64,000 bases of DNA from Heterocephalus glaber (taxonomy: Eukaryota; Chordata; Mammalia; Rodentia; Bathyergidae). The translations under genes were made by a program, and so were the position numbers. Shown piece after piece: positions 44,287 to 55,712 of the stretch (its first letter is position 1; each line of letters opens with the position of its first letter). Location: NCBI RefSeq assembly GCF_000247695.1, contig NW_004624805.1:3631096-3695095 (forward strand), given 5' to 3'. The notes beneath the pieces were generated by a model, which made no database searches, was not told where the DNA came from, and saw only the letters and a list, made by a program, of their open reading frames with translations.

Positions 44287-44405
44287 CCAGCCAACATGTC
44301 CTGAGTACTCACCTGTGCCCAGCATTGTACAAGTCACTTGCATGTGGGTTACTTGATTGAATTCTCCAGTAACTCTTTGAGCTAAGTGCTAATACTATCA
44401 ACACT
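44287..44405 (-). mobile_element. MIR fragment
   Basis: CCAGCCAACATGTCCTGAGT, ACTCACCTGTGCCCAGCATT, GATTGAATTCTCCAGTAACT, TTGAGCTAAGTGCTAATACT: reversed MIR 3' portion. Confidence 0.65.
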
Positions 44406-44498
44406 GATCAAAAGAGCTTGTATGCAGGGCAGCCTAAATCATCCCCATTTGATACTCTGCCTCCCTAGCCCTCCAAAGTCCTGGGTTTTGTTTTTGTT

Positions 44499-44578
44499 TT
44501 ATGCAGGGCTGGAGGATTGAACCCAGGGCCTTGTGCATACTTAGGAAGTGCTCTAGCACTGAGCCACATCTCCAGGGC
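44499..44578 (-). mobile_element. ID-like SINE
   Basis: TATGCAGGGCTGGAGGATTG, AACCCAGGGCCTTGTGCATA, GGAAGTGCTCTAGCACTGAG, CCACATCTCCAGGG. Confidence 0.88.
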
Positions 44579-44794
44579 CCTGTCTTGCTTAATAAAAACA
44601 TGTTCTTTCCTTTGCAAATGTCCAAGCATTCTTGAGAATGTTGTATCTTTCCCCAGCAGGCACATAGCCATAAAAGGATTTCCTCTACATATGGGGTTTA
44701 GGAAGGATTTCTCTCTTAGGTGTGTAATATTTGTATACTTGCTTTGGAAACAGAAAAAGATTCCCATGTTTTAAGCTTATTACGAGATAAGGAC
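44579..44794. other. Unassigned sequence
   Basis: Nothing recognised. Confidence 0.4.
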
Positions 44795-44965
44795 TCTGTA
44801 GGTCTTCAACATTGACCCTCAAAACAGCCTGATGAGGTGGCCATCACTATCTTCATTATACAGAAAGGAAGACCCAGGCTCAGAAAGGTTAAGTGATATT
44901 CTCAAAGTAACATGGCTGATGAATGGTGAAACTGGGATTCAAGCCCAAGCAGCTCTTTGCAATCA
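44795..44965 (-). mobile_element. MIR
   Basis: GACCCTCAAAACAGCCTGAT, GAGGTGGCCATCACTATCTT, GGCTCAGAAAGGTTAAGTGA, CAAAGTAACATGGCTGATGA, CTGGGATTCAAGCCCAAGCA: reversed MIR core in order. Confidence 0.85.
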
Positions 44966-45311
44966 TTATTACCCTGCTTTCTTAGAAGGCACTCGATGGA
45001 GAGTGGGTCTATACTGTCTCCAGCCCTCCCAGCTTCTGTGTGGTCAACGTACCTAACTACACTGCCACTGAGAACCAGGTAGGTGCTTTGCGTACATGTC
45101 ACATTGCAAGCCAGACCCAAAATCTATTGGGTCTGCTTTGTGGGGAATAGTGAGAAGATCAAAGTAGGTCATTTGCTTTCTTGTAACCTTTAACACAGGA
45201 GCAAAAAGCAAACTGAAAACATTTTATTGTCAGAATATTTTGCAGGAAGTAGCTTCTCTAGCAGAATTTTAATTGGGGACTTTAATTTTAAATTATAATA
45301 CGGAACATCTT

Positions 45312-45465
45312 GGTACTGGTCTTGGTGGTACACAGCTGTAATCCCGGCACCGAGAGGCTGATGACTTAATGAGACCCTGTGTCAAAATGAAAAATACGAA
45401 AGGGGCCAGGGATGTAGCTCAGTGTGAAGGTCCTGTGCTCGGCCCCTAGCCCTAAAACAAGCACA
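45312..45465 (+). mobile_element. B1-dID composite SINE, with B1 deletion
   Basis: GGTACTGGTCTTGGTGGTAC, GCTGTAATCCCGGCACCGAG, then a jump to TGAGACCCTGTGTCAAAATG and a dID half GGGCCAGGGATGTAGCTCAG, GTGAAGGTCCTGTGCTCGG. About 35 bases of the B1 middle are missing. Confidence 0.82.
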
Positions 45466-47532
45466 AACAGAATATCTTAGTGGCAAATTTGGCCTTGTGA
45501 TGTTATTTAATGTGAAAGACTGTTCAGATATCCAGAGTCAAGATTACAGTTTCTGGAGAAGGGCGGACGCTCAGCTTTCCCATACTAAATTGACATTGGT
45601 GGTGCCAACCTTGCACACTCTGGGAGGGAACCTTCTGGTGGTGCAATAGAATCCTTGCAGTAATGATCTACCGCATACTTACGGAAATCAAGGCTATTTT
45701 GTTAAGAGACATTACGCTTTGTGTAGGAAGTTAGATGGTACAAGTCATTTAAGGTAACAAAGGTCCTGATTTTGTCCTAGAACCAATTCACACCGCTGTC
45801 TCAGCTTTGGAATGGTCTCAAGAGCAAGCAAGAGCGGCAGGGGGCATTCTAACACCACTCGGGGGCCCGTCCCTCGGGAGTCCATGAGAGCCCTTCCTGC
45901 AGAGAACTTGCCATCGAGCTCTCATGGCATGCTTTGCTTTGGCCATTTCCTTGTGCTGCCCAAATCTCTGCAAAACGTCAGTAACCACAGCTCTCTGGGG
46001 TTCTCTGAGTAATGGGCTTATAAAAATTCATCTCCTGCCTCACAGTCAAGTTGTTCTGGGATCCCTGTGGCAAGTGTGTTTCCCTAATGCTCTCCTATGT
46101 GTCAGGAGGTTCTCAGAAAGAGAAGGGATTCTGAAGAACAGTAACCAAGGGGAAGGGCAGGACGCCTCCTGGAAAGTTCCCAGTTGTCTGTGGAAAAAGT
46201 GCCCCTCATGGTATGGCCTCGCCAGAACTGGATAGATTTTGGTGGTCAGCCAATTAGCCTCTCGAGCCCGAGTAAAGGAGACTTTGGCTGGAACTTCTTC
46301 ATTCCCTCTCAGGTAGCCAGACTGAAAAAGGGACATTTTACTGTCTAGAACCTTGTAACTTCTGGGAGTTGCAAATCCCTTTGGGTATCTAAAGATAACT
46401 ATGCATCCTGTCCTGAGAGAAAACATGCACATACCAAAATTCTGCATGAACTTTAGAACATCATCAACCCTGAGTCCCATGTTAAAAACTTCTGTTAGTT
46501 GGTGCATTGGAAACCTCAGTTTGCTCACTCTATTCAAATCAACTCTAGTAAAAAGAAAAACAAATTGTTAAAATGAGACACTCTAATATAATAGCAATAA
46601 CCATTTTTCATTTCTTTGCTGACATTTTGAAATATAATAATGGTGCTGAGACTAATGTGAATAATTACTGACAATGTCCTATAAAATTTCTTTTTCTGCA
46701 AAGTATTTTGTCTTAAATAATTGAATAATACCAGAGCAGAATTTCCTCAAATACTGTCTTCTGACTCAAATATTTGTCATCTGCAGAGCAGGCAGAAGAA
46801 GATTCATGAAGTGAGACAGAACCATTGTGGTATGGTAGAAACAAAGCTGGATTCTAAATTCAGTTTCTGCTTGGAGAAATCTGGCCTTACTACTAGCTGT
46901 CTGGTGTCTTTTGGAAATGCCCCATCTTCCCAGCCTTTGCTTTTGTTATAACTAACATGAGGAAGTTGGACTGATCACAGGCAGGCAAACTACAGCCAAA
47001 CCTAGCATGGAGCTTGCTTTTGTAAATTAAGTCACACTGCACCACAGCTTTGCGTACTCATTTCTGTATTATCTGTGGCTGCTTTTGTGTTCCACTGACA
47101 GAGCTGACCAATTGTGGCAGAGACCACGTGCCTCTGCAAAGGCTGAAATAGTTACTTTGGCCTTTCTAGAAAGGTTTGTCAAGTTGCCACAGCCAAGATG
47201 CTCCCTCCATCCCTTTCCACCTCTTGATGAACTATAATTCTCAGAGGCAAAAAGAATGTTATCCTGCCTGAATGAAGAGCTTACATGGAATAGAAGGAAT
47301 TGATAGATGAGCCAAGACACAAAGAGTCAAGTGGACCTGTTTAACACAGTCACACTTCATCTGTGCTCCAAACTGTGTCATAATCCAGGCATGCCTGGTT
47401 CAAGGTGATCTTCTCACTGTAGCCAACGCAATGAAGTTAAAAAATTACTGCAGCAAATACACGAATGTACACATTTAAGTTAAAGAAGCACAGGATAGCC
47501 TATGATTTCATTTTCACTCAGCCTAAATCCTT
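45466..47532. other. Repeat-poor sequence with a 163-codon minus frame
   Basis: No interspersed repeat recognised over about 2 kb. The minus frame 46046-46537 (163 codons) is one of the longest here. Its translation has no signal peptide, membrane segment or motif I know, and a plus frame (45924-46235) overlaps it. 46550-46700 is AT-rich with many AATAAT runs. Confidence 0.3.
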
Positions 47533-48330
47533 TTTTAAAACAAATGTGTATTAGTATAAGTGTGCCCGATACATAATATATACACTCACTGTGTGGAGTT
47601 GGTACAGGTACATATTGCATCTTGATGCTTTTTACTCCCCCTCCCCTTACCATGTCTCCCTATCTCTGTCCATCCCAGGACCCTTCCAATCTCCATAAAG
47701 CCTACCTCCCTGTTTCCTATCATATATCTTTTATTTTGCTGTTTAAATCATTTATTATTTGGTTTTCTCATATAAAAGAAACCATGTGATATTTAGCCTT
47801 CTGTGTCTGATTTATTTCATTTCACATATGGTCTCAAGGTGCATGCATTTTCCTACAGATGATTCAAATTTATCTTTCTTTCTGGCTGAGTAGTACTCCA
47901 TTGTGTGTAAACACCACATTTTCTTTATCCATTCATCTGTTGATGGATGTATAGGCCACTTTCAAGATTTAGCTATTATGAATTGGGCTGCTATAAACAT
48001 GGTTATGCATGTATTCCTGTCATATGGTCTAATATGGTGTCTTTAACTTTTGGGGGAGATAACTAAAAGGGGAATAGCTGGGTTAAATGAAATTTCTATT
48101 TTTAGTGTTTGAGGAATCTCCACACTGATTTCCATAATGGCTGTACTAGTTTATATTCTCACCAACAATGCAGAATGGTTCCTTTTTCCCCACAACCTCA
48201 CCAGCACTTGTTGCTTTTGAGTTCATGATCATAGCCCTTCCTTCTAGAGTCAGATGGAATCTCAGTATTGTTTTTATCTGCATTTCCCTAACAGCCAAAG
48301 ATGATGAACAAATCCTATTTTGAAATGTCT
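47533..48330 (-). mobile_element. L1 distal ORF2 and 3' UTR
   Basis: Reverse text: TTAGTATAAGTGTGCCCGAT, a CTCCCCCTCCCCTTACC pyrimidine tract (antisense of the G-rich UTR), CATTTCACATATGGTCTCAA, GTAGTACTCCATTGTGTGTA, CATCTGTTGATGGATGTATA, TAATGGCTGTACTAGTTTAT, TCTGCATTTCCCTAACAGCC. About 800 bp, with coding remnants full of stops. Confidence 0.88.
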
Positions 48331-49161
48331 TAGAGCGTAAAACAACCAACAAAGAAATGCAGCCTTTCTGACACGGACAACAAATGCAGTGTTCACCTAA
48401 ATGTGAACTTTCTGGGCTGAACATTCTGGAGGCTGATACATTTTTATGATCCGTGTTGTCCAAACCACACAGGATGTTTCCAGACATCCTGTGCTGAGAA
48501 GCCAATGTGCCACAAGGGCAGGGCTGCAGTGGCAAGGGTCCCAGGGGCTAGGGTTTCCCAGTGAGCCAGACGTCCAGCAGTCTCATTAGATTGGAATGTC
48601 TCTTCTTCATATTTGCTTTTCCTATTCCCCTTCACTTAGTTCCTCCAAAAAGTGGGTATTTGAACTAAGCAGCATGCAGCTTTTCCCTGCTGAAATCTGC
48701 ATTTTTCAAAGAGCTAAGCCATTATATAAAGTGCTGAGAAAATAAGAGAAGGAATAGTCCTGCAGATGCTCAGGATCCCGGGTCCAGAAGAGTAGGAGAG
48801 TCTTCTGCCTCCTGTTGATGTAATTTTACTTTACTCTTTCAGCCTATCCCAACCACTGAACTAATGCGTCTCCTTTCTCTTCTGACAGTATCTCTGCATG
48901 CTGCCACTCCTGCATTTTGGTGCAGTAGAGATAACAAATTGCAGTATGAAGCCTTTTCTTAGCTAAATCTGAGAAATGCTTTCCCACTATTTTGAAAAAG
49001 TCTCTCCCTTCTGCTATTTTGTTTGAATGGTAACAAATAGGACATTCTGTTCCAAATGGTAGGGCAGACACAATGATGAGGGACGTAGGATTCCTCCTTC
49101 TTTCTTTAAAATCAAAGGAAATTTGGATCCCAACACAACTAGTGGAGTTCCTCAAGGCTGG
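48331..49161. other. Unassigned sequence
   Basis: No gene or repeat recognised. The minus frame 48146-48535 crosses the L1 boundary and is not coding. Confidence 0.4.
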
Positions 49162-49581
49162 TGTCTTCATTACTTTCTTGTTGCTGGGGCAAAATACCCA
49201 ACACCTACAAGTTAAAGGAGCACAGGCTTATTTTAGCTCAAACTTTGTAGAGGTTTTAATCTATGGTTAGCTGGCTGCAAGGCAGGGCATCATGGCAGAG
49301 TGGTACGACAGAGGAGAAACAGTCCTCGGCATGGCAGCAGGAGGCAGCAAACCTTCCTTCTTTCCCTTTTAATTCCATCCAGCCTACAAGCCCACTGGTT
49401 GGTGTCACCCACACCCAGGATGGGTCTTCTCTCTTCAGGAAATGCATCACCCACACCCAGAATTAAGCTAAACCAATCAACGGACTAATCCAGTGTCACA
49501 CCCATGATCCAATCACTCCCAAAAGCCCCACTTATGAGCACTTGAGGCTTTGGGAGGGACATCTAGATATAAGCCATAACG
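49162..49581 (-). mobile_element. MaLR-type solo LTR
   Basis: TGTCTTCATTACTTTCTTGT, GGCAAAATACCCAACACCTA, TTATTTTAGCTCAAACTTTG, GAGGTTTTAATCTATGGTTA and GGGACATCTAGATATAAGCC. Same landmarks and order as 43441-43865. The target duplication is no longer readable. Confidence 0.88.
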
Positions 49582-50165
49582 ATTGATCTAGAGTTGAGAA
49601 TGTAAATCAGATCTCCAGAGGTGTCCTCATTGGAGGACAGAAGCTCAGAAAGTTGCCTGACTCCTGAGGAGCTTGGAGACCACCGATGGCTTCCTTGTGC
49701 CTTGGATATGAAGTAAACTGGGCACAAACTCCAGTTTTGGCAATCTGGGAAAGTCTCCAGTGAGCTCCACAGTCACTGTTCCTGCTTAGAAACTTATCTT
49801 CTGCTTCCTCCTAAATAACACAAGAGATCTCCTTGCATGCATTCTTATCTTCTAGCGCTTTTTTTCTGGAAGATTCCAAGCATCTTTTCATGTATCTCTC
49901 ACAGTATTTCTTCACCTTCCTCCTGGCTCTCTGCTTTAATTTCTTTCTCCAGGAATCATGGCTTATGCTTTTTCTCTTACAAGAGAACTTAAACTGATAC
50001 CTGCTCTTTCTCATGGCTCATAGCTCTGTCTTCTTCCCCCACCTCATCTTACTTCATCTTTCATTGCAGCATAAAAAATAATCCTCTAACTCTCTTGCTA
50101 TTTGGAGGCCAAAATCAAAACAAATCTGCAAGGAATTGCCTAAAAGGAGAGCTACTCACAATTTG

Positions 50166-50168
<3 letters not shown>
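49582..50168. other. Unassigned sequence
   Basis: Nothing recognised. The minus frame 49811-50014 gives a Lys/Arg-rich translation of pyrimidine-rich plus-strand DNA, not a known protein. Confidence 0.4.

Positions 50169-50210
<42 letters not shown>
50169..50210 (+). repeat. (TG)21 microsatellite
   Basis: Twenty-one uninterrupted TG units, the longest pure microsatellite in the window and probably polymorphic. Confidence 0.95.
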
Positions 50211-50214
<4 letters not shown>

Positions 50215-52842
50215 GAGGGGGCAAGTAACTAGGTAGGATATGGCTGATAAAATGTTCAAGATACGGGCATCACAATCTCCAGCTTTTCTGCCCTCGAATT
50301 TCTTTGCTTTTTCTGGTAGAGAAACATTTGCATTGCCTTTTGGGGAGCTAGAACATTGGTCATAGTCCACTACAAAGTTCTTAGTTCCAGTCTTCATCTG
50401 TGTGCAAATCTTGGTTCTATATTTTGCTTTACTGTCAATGTTTTCTTATTTAACTTCCTGGTCTAAACTCCATTGTGTTCATCTTTAGCCTAATATAGTT
50501 GTAACGCTGTTTAAATTAAGTGCTGGCAATTCCAAAAATATAAACTCCAAATTTATGAATGTCTTTTACACAAAAACGGCTGCCCATTTTTGCTTGTGGG
50601 TGGCATCATCAGGACTCTTATGAGAATGTTCTCTTTTCCATGAATTTTTAGAAGCAGAAGAGTTTCTCACATCTGGCTATTTGGGAAGGGACTAATTTCC
50701 TAGCAAAGCATTGCACTTGGTGGTCTAGCTCCCAGATCAGCCCACAAAACCCCAATAATCCATAGTGTAGATTAGCAAAAAAAGACAGTCCATGAAAATG
50801 CTTTTGCTAATGTGTAGTATTTCATGCACATTGGGATTAAATTTGCATGGCCACATTTATTACAGTGATTCTATGGGAAAATGTTTGCTCTAGCTTCCAA
50901 AAAAGTGATTTACAAACAAATTCTTGGAAGAAAAAGCCTGTCTAAATTTAGAACTTCCTAGATTAGCTCTAGTTTTCAGCACATATTTTTCCTTTTGTTT
51001 GCACAAGTTATCTGGGGACAGCTATCCTGAGGCGGTTTAGGTAAAGCCAAGAGACTGGGACCTGTGTGGTAGAAGCCACCCAGGTATGCTGAGCCAGTAA
51101 AGGAAGCTCCACAGCCAGAGAAAAGAGTTTTGGTTCCAATTTGGACCTAATTTTTTCATTACCATTAATATGGTGTCATTGCTCTGCCAGTGCAGAAAGA
51201 ACAGATAGATAATGTAAGTAAGTTATCCCTTTATATGTTCTTTGATCATCCACTTTACTGTGACTGTGAGCCTTGAACAAACTAAATATTTCAAACCAAG
51301 GCATCCACACTGGTGGATCAGGGAGTGATCCTGTCCAATATGGAATCAGCAGATATTGCATTCACCCAGAAGTCTTTGCTCTTGCAAAATTTCTACGGAA
51401 GCTGGGTTGATTCTATGAGGACACAGTTGTAGGGTCTTTCTTCTAGTCTGTTCACCTGAAGAACAGAGGTGTTTCTTGGGCCCAATTAACCATAACTGAA
51501 AAGGTTTCCTTGTGAATGTTGCTCTTTGAACAGAGGCCTAGCTTCTGGGTCAGGTGCTCTGGCCTGCTCTGTTTCTTGTACTCTATGCCAAATTACTACA
51601 AGAGCCAAGGTATGCCTTCCATGGGCACTGTGGCTCTTTTGTTCCTGAGGTTTGTAAGTGGCATTTTATTTAAGTAATAATGACTGGTCGAGAGGGCATT
51701 TCTTTATGCTTAATGACCAACTGGAGGAATTGTGGGCCTGAGGCAATGCATATAATATGCTATTAAACTCTGAAATTTGAAAAAGTAAAGGAAAAAGTAA
51801 TTACCTTCTTATGCATGTTCCCATGGATACTGAGTTTTGTTTATAGTTTTAGTCTTTTCCTAAAAGTTAAAGTCCAGTTTAGCAACCAATGGAAAATAAG
51901 CACTTCAGTCTCGATATCCACTCATTTTACAAATGTTTGATGTTACCTACTTAGTGTCTTTCTTCAAGAAGATACCTGTCGCTCGCAATGGGATACACAC
52001 CATGTGATATGGATTGCGATAATAAGTATTCATATTTTATTGAACAGTTTGGCAGTCAGTATTTAAAATCAGGTAACCTCATAGATAATTACATTCTGTT
52101 CCCCTAGATCGGCAGTATCTTTCATACCATTCTTTTTATCCCCCCAAAGAATGATCCATTTTTCACCCTCTAAATGGCATGCATATATTTTATGAATTAG
52201 AGCCAGAAACACTTCCTCATCTTTTATTACAGCACATAACTCAGAGATTAACTTCTGAGTATGAAGAAGAATATACTCAGAGAAGGACCTAGTGCTCCAT
52301 GATTTACATGGTAACTATCTCCTCTCTACTCTTCTAAGTCTTGAAGCATTATTTCTTTTCAAACTCTTATGTGAAGGGAGGACTTAATTAAACCAGTTTC
52401 ACAACACTGTAGAAGTGCTGGCCCAAATTCATACATCTAACTTCTTATTATCTATTCTAGGGATAAAAAAAATTTAGAAAAATTTAGAAACTTAATTTCA
52501 TGTGCAACTTCAAACTTTCTGCCACAAATATTTTTCCAGTTATTAGCAAGTAGTTTTACTTTTCTTTCACCATTCATTTATCTATGAAGTATTTTAATGT
52601 GTACAATAAGCCAGGCCATAAAAATATGCAAATGTAGAAGCCTAGCTCCTCTATTCTTGACAAGTTCTGTCTGTTGAGTCAGAGATGTAACTTAAACTCT
52701 AATACTTTGCTGGATGTGCTATGCTAGAGGTGTGATGAGATGCTTCAAGCACACAGCAAGGTGACAACTCTCTCAGGGATTCAGGACAGCATCTCAGAGC
52801 TGTGAGCTGCGAAGCACAATGCACAATTACAAAGTTATTATT
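50211..52842. other. Long repeat-poor sequence
   Basis: About 2.6 kb without a recognised mobile element. 50760-50905 contains an ATTTGCAT octamer (in AAATTTGCATGGCCAC near 50849) and TAATGTGTAGTATTTCATGC, a modest conserved-element candidate. 51660-51780 also looks like unique AT-rich regulatory-type DNA. No gene recognised. Confidence 0.35.
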
Positions 52843-53035
52843 ATTTGTGGTACTGGGGATTGAACCCATTGCCTCATGTATGTTAGGGAGGTGCTACCAC
52901 TGAGCTACACCCCAATCCTTTTCAATTTTATTTTGAGACAAAATCTCCCTAAATTGCCCAGGCTGGACTCAAACTTGAAGCCCTCCTACCTCAGCCTCAG
53001 AAGTTGAGGTTACAGGCGTGTGCCTTTGCACCTAA
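52843..53035 (-). mobile_element. B1-dID composite SINE
   Basis: Reversed ID half first (GTACTGGGGATTGAACCCAT, GCTACCACTGAGCTACACCC), then the reversed B1 half (TTTTGAGACAAAATCTCCCT, GCCCAGGCTGGACTCAAACT, TACCTCAGCCTCAGAAGTTG, TTACAGGCGTGTGCC). This ID half keeps the anticodon region, so it is less deleted than in other copies. Confidence 0.88.
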
Positions 53036-54385
53036 TATGTTATTATTTTGTTTCCTTACTTCTTCTCCTATTGGAATACAAAGATGAGTTCATTCCCAAA
53101 GAGACTACAACTTACTTTAATGTTAGGTAGAAAAACCTGACAGTGGTTATAAAGGCCACTTGAAACTCCTATCCTCCAGATATTCATATCTCTAAGCAGT
53201 GCTGAATTTATATGAAAAAGAGCATCTTGGCATAGTTGTGACATATCACATTGACACAGCAATAGAGAGGACACTATGAGTCCTTCAGCAAAGCGGGTGG
53301 GTACCTCCTCCTGCGATGATTTCCACAGCGACATGCAATACTGTGAACACTCCATTTCCTGTCTTTATGAGAGCACGAGGGGAATTCTGACATCTTTCTT
53401 TGTATTGTTTTTACCTATAGACATCCAAATCATGCTCAGTGCCAGTTTGATTTATCTAGGCTCTTAGAATCGCATGGCACAGGCTAAAACAGGTTCGGAG
53501 TAGGAGGGAAATAAAGAAACTGGAAGAGAGGCCTTTTGGGAAGGCTGCCTGGACCCCGTGGGTCTCAGCGAGACCTGCTGGGAGGTAGTGAACATACATT
53601 CATGGAGATGGCTAGCGTAGACCAAAGCAGCCAGACAGCACCCAGCAAGTCCTTGGGGGTTTCGGAAAGCAGATTAGCTTCCCTGGTGCAGAAGGCCTGG
53701 CTGGCTGGGGAGTAAGGAGAGCTTAGATTCAAAAAGATAAGAGCAGGAAGGGGAGCAGATGGCAAATGGCCCTATCATTAGCTCGAGAAGTACAGATGGG
53801 TTGGTAAATTTCTCCTGTCCTGAAGAGTTCACATAAGTATCACTTCTGGATCATTTTCCCCAATCCTGATACCCATCCCAGATGCCTCTTACTCTGCGGC
53901 ACCAACTGTGTCCTGAAAAGATCTGGCCAAACACCATTCCCTCTGCTCTCCGAGGAGCCTCAACCTTGTCGGCAAGGCAGGCATCCTTGCTGAGCAGTGT
54001 GTCATGCGCACTCAGAGCCAGCACAGGGCTGAGCCTCAGGCAGCATGCAGGATTCAGCCAGCAGCGACTGAAGTCAGCCCTGCACCAGTACTGTGCTAGC
54101 AGCTGCAGCAATGGTCGTAACAAAGGAGGAGCATGTCCTTGATCATGTGGAGCTCATGCCAGGAAGCCATTTAGGCTCTTACACAGAGCATGCATGAAGG
54201 AAGTGAGGGAGATTCCTTTGATCTGAGTCTAGGGAAGTTCACAGCCAGAGACTTCAGACTGGGGCCTTGGCCTTGCACCATCTGTGAGCATATTAGGAGC
54301 TAAATCCGGGACAAGAGGGGAAAGCCCAAGGTATTAACCATTAAATGGCTAATCAGAGCTGAAGGTAACAAAGTTGCTCTTACAG
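53036..54385. other. Unassigned sequence
   Basis: No repeat recognised. Opposing frames 53851-54123 (-) and 53882-54142 (+) overlap in a GC-richer patch and have no domain. Confidence 0.4.
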
Positions 54386-54470
54386 TTTTAATGTCTCCTC
54401 CAAACTCAGGTTGAAATTTAATTCTCACTGGGCCAGGGTGAAGAGGTGGTATCTTAAAGAGGTGTTAGGT
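54386..54470 (+). mobile_element. MaLR-type LTR fragment
   Basis: GTTTTAATGTCTCCTCCAAA, CTCAGGTTGAAATTTAATTC, TCACTGGGCCAGGGTGAAGA, GGTGGTATCTTAAAGAGGTG: the 5' 85 bp of an older MaLR LTR (the type with a TTGAAATTTAATTC phrase), then cut by L1 sequence. Confidence 0.65.
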
Positions 54471-54472
54471 AT

Positions 54473-54800
54473 TCAGCATAATTCATAATAGCTAAATCTT
54501 GGAAGCAGCCCATATATTCATCAAAAGATGAATAGATAAAGAAACTTTGGTAGTTATACACAATGGAGTACTATTCTGCCATAAAAAAGATAAACTTGAG
54601 TGGTTTGTAAGAAAATGGATGCACTTTGAGACCATAATGTTAAGGGAAGTAAACCAAACACACATGCTTAAATGTCATGTGGTTTTTCTTATATGAGAAA
54701 CCCAAAGTGTAAATAAAAAGCAAAATAAAAGACAAGCAATAGGAAAAGAGAGAGAGAGAAAGTTATTGTAATACAGCATGGAAAATGTATCTAAAAGTGT
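54473..54800 (+). mobile_element. L1 distal fragment
   Basis: ATTCATAATAGCTAAATCTT, GGAAGCAGCCCATATATTCA, ACACAATGGAGTACTATTCT, GCATGCACTTTGAGACC-like text and CATGTGGTTTTTCTTATATG parallel 24560-24790 closely. It has no inverted 5' part. Confidence 0.85.
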
Positions 54801-54924
54801 ACCTTGATTTAATATAATTGTCTTATGTCGGGAGTGACAAGAAATTAAATGCAAAGTGGGGAGAATCCAACAAAAAGAAATCATGACAATGATAAGCCAA
54901 TGATAAGGGTGGAAAACCATACTC

Positions 54925-54990
54925 CATGTGACAGGAACCCAAAAAAAAGCAGGAGTAGCTATCAAGCAGATCAAGCGGATTTCAAACCAA
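54925..54990 (+). mobile_element. L1 ORF2 fragment
   Basis: GGAACCCAAAAAAAAGCAGG, AGTAGCTATCAAGCAGATCA, GGATTTCAAACCAAAA resembles the L1 ORF2 stretch that encodes the QSRSSYxxDxADFKPK-like peptide. That peptide appears in the plus frame 54849-55034. Confidence 0.6.
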
Positions 54991-55048
54991 AATCTGAAAC
55001 ACTTCTGGTCCCAAGAATTTCAGATAAGCGATAGTCAACTTGTATGTA
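54986..55048 (+). mobile_element. Tigger (pogo-type) DNA transposon 3' end
   Basis: AAAATCTGAAACACTTCTGG, TCCCAAGAATTTCAGATAAG, CGATAGTCAACTTGTATG is the well-known Tigger-class terminus whose intact form ends GGATAAGGGATACTCAACCT. It directly follows the L1 ORF2 piece. Confidence 0.65.
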
Positions 55049-55111
55049 CAAGTCTATTGTGAACATATGTTTTCATTCCTCTTATGTAAAAACTTAAGAA
55101 CAGAACTGTTG

Positions 55112-55712
55112 GTTCTTTTTTTTTTTTCTTAATTTTTTTTGGGTACATTTTAGGTATACAACATGTTTACATTTATCGTTGGGTGCTTGTACCTGTACAT
55201 GATGCATCTTGGTTCTTATTTTTTCCCCATTACCTGTGTACCCTTCACCCCCTCCACTCTTCTCTATTTACATAGATTTCATTTCCATTTTTTTTCTTTT
55301 CTCATAGTTTTTCCTTTCCCTCCTTTCCTTTCCCCTTCCCCTCCCTTCACCCCTTTGTCTTTGGACTTTTTCCTATTTCAAATTATCAATTATTCATTTT
55401 AATCATTTTAACCCTTGTTAACACTATCAGTTTCTCACACTAGAGAAACTATTTGGTATTTACACATGCGTGTCCTATTTATTTAACTTAAAATTATGGC
55501 CTCAATTAATAGTAATACAAGAAATTTCTATATTGTTTTTCAAAATGGTTTTGTCATTTTACATTCACATTAGCAGTATTAGACAGTTCTAACTGATTCA
55601 CACCTAAGCTGACGCTTGTTCTTGTAAACTTTTGACTTCATCTCCCTAAGGAGTGTATAATACGATCTTGTTATTGTACTGATTAGCATTTTTCTGATTC
55701 TAGTGTTGCACA
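55112..55712 (-). mobile_element. L1 3' UTR and distal ORF2, degraded
   Basis: T-rich start at 55117, then GTACATTTTAGGTATACAAC, GCTTGTACCTGTACATGATG, a CTTTCCCCTTCCCCTCCC pyrimidine block (55315-55355, antisense of the G-rich UTR), then TAGCAGTATTAGACAGTTCT and GCATTTTTCTGATTCTAGTG. More diverged than the 47.5 kb copy. Confidence 0.78.

Noticed and set aside
46046..46537. 163-codon minus-strand frame as a gene
   Set aside because: No motif, no conserved-looking core, and an overlapping frame on the other strand. Consistent with chance in repeat-poor DNA.
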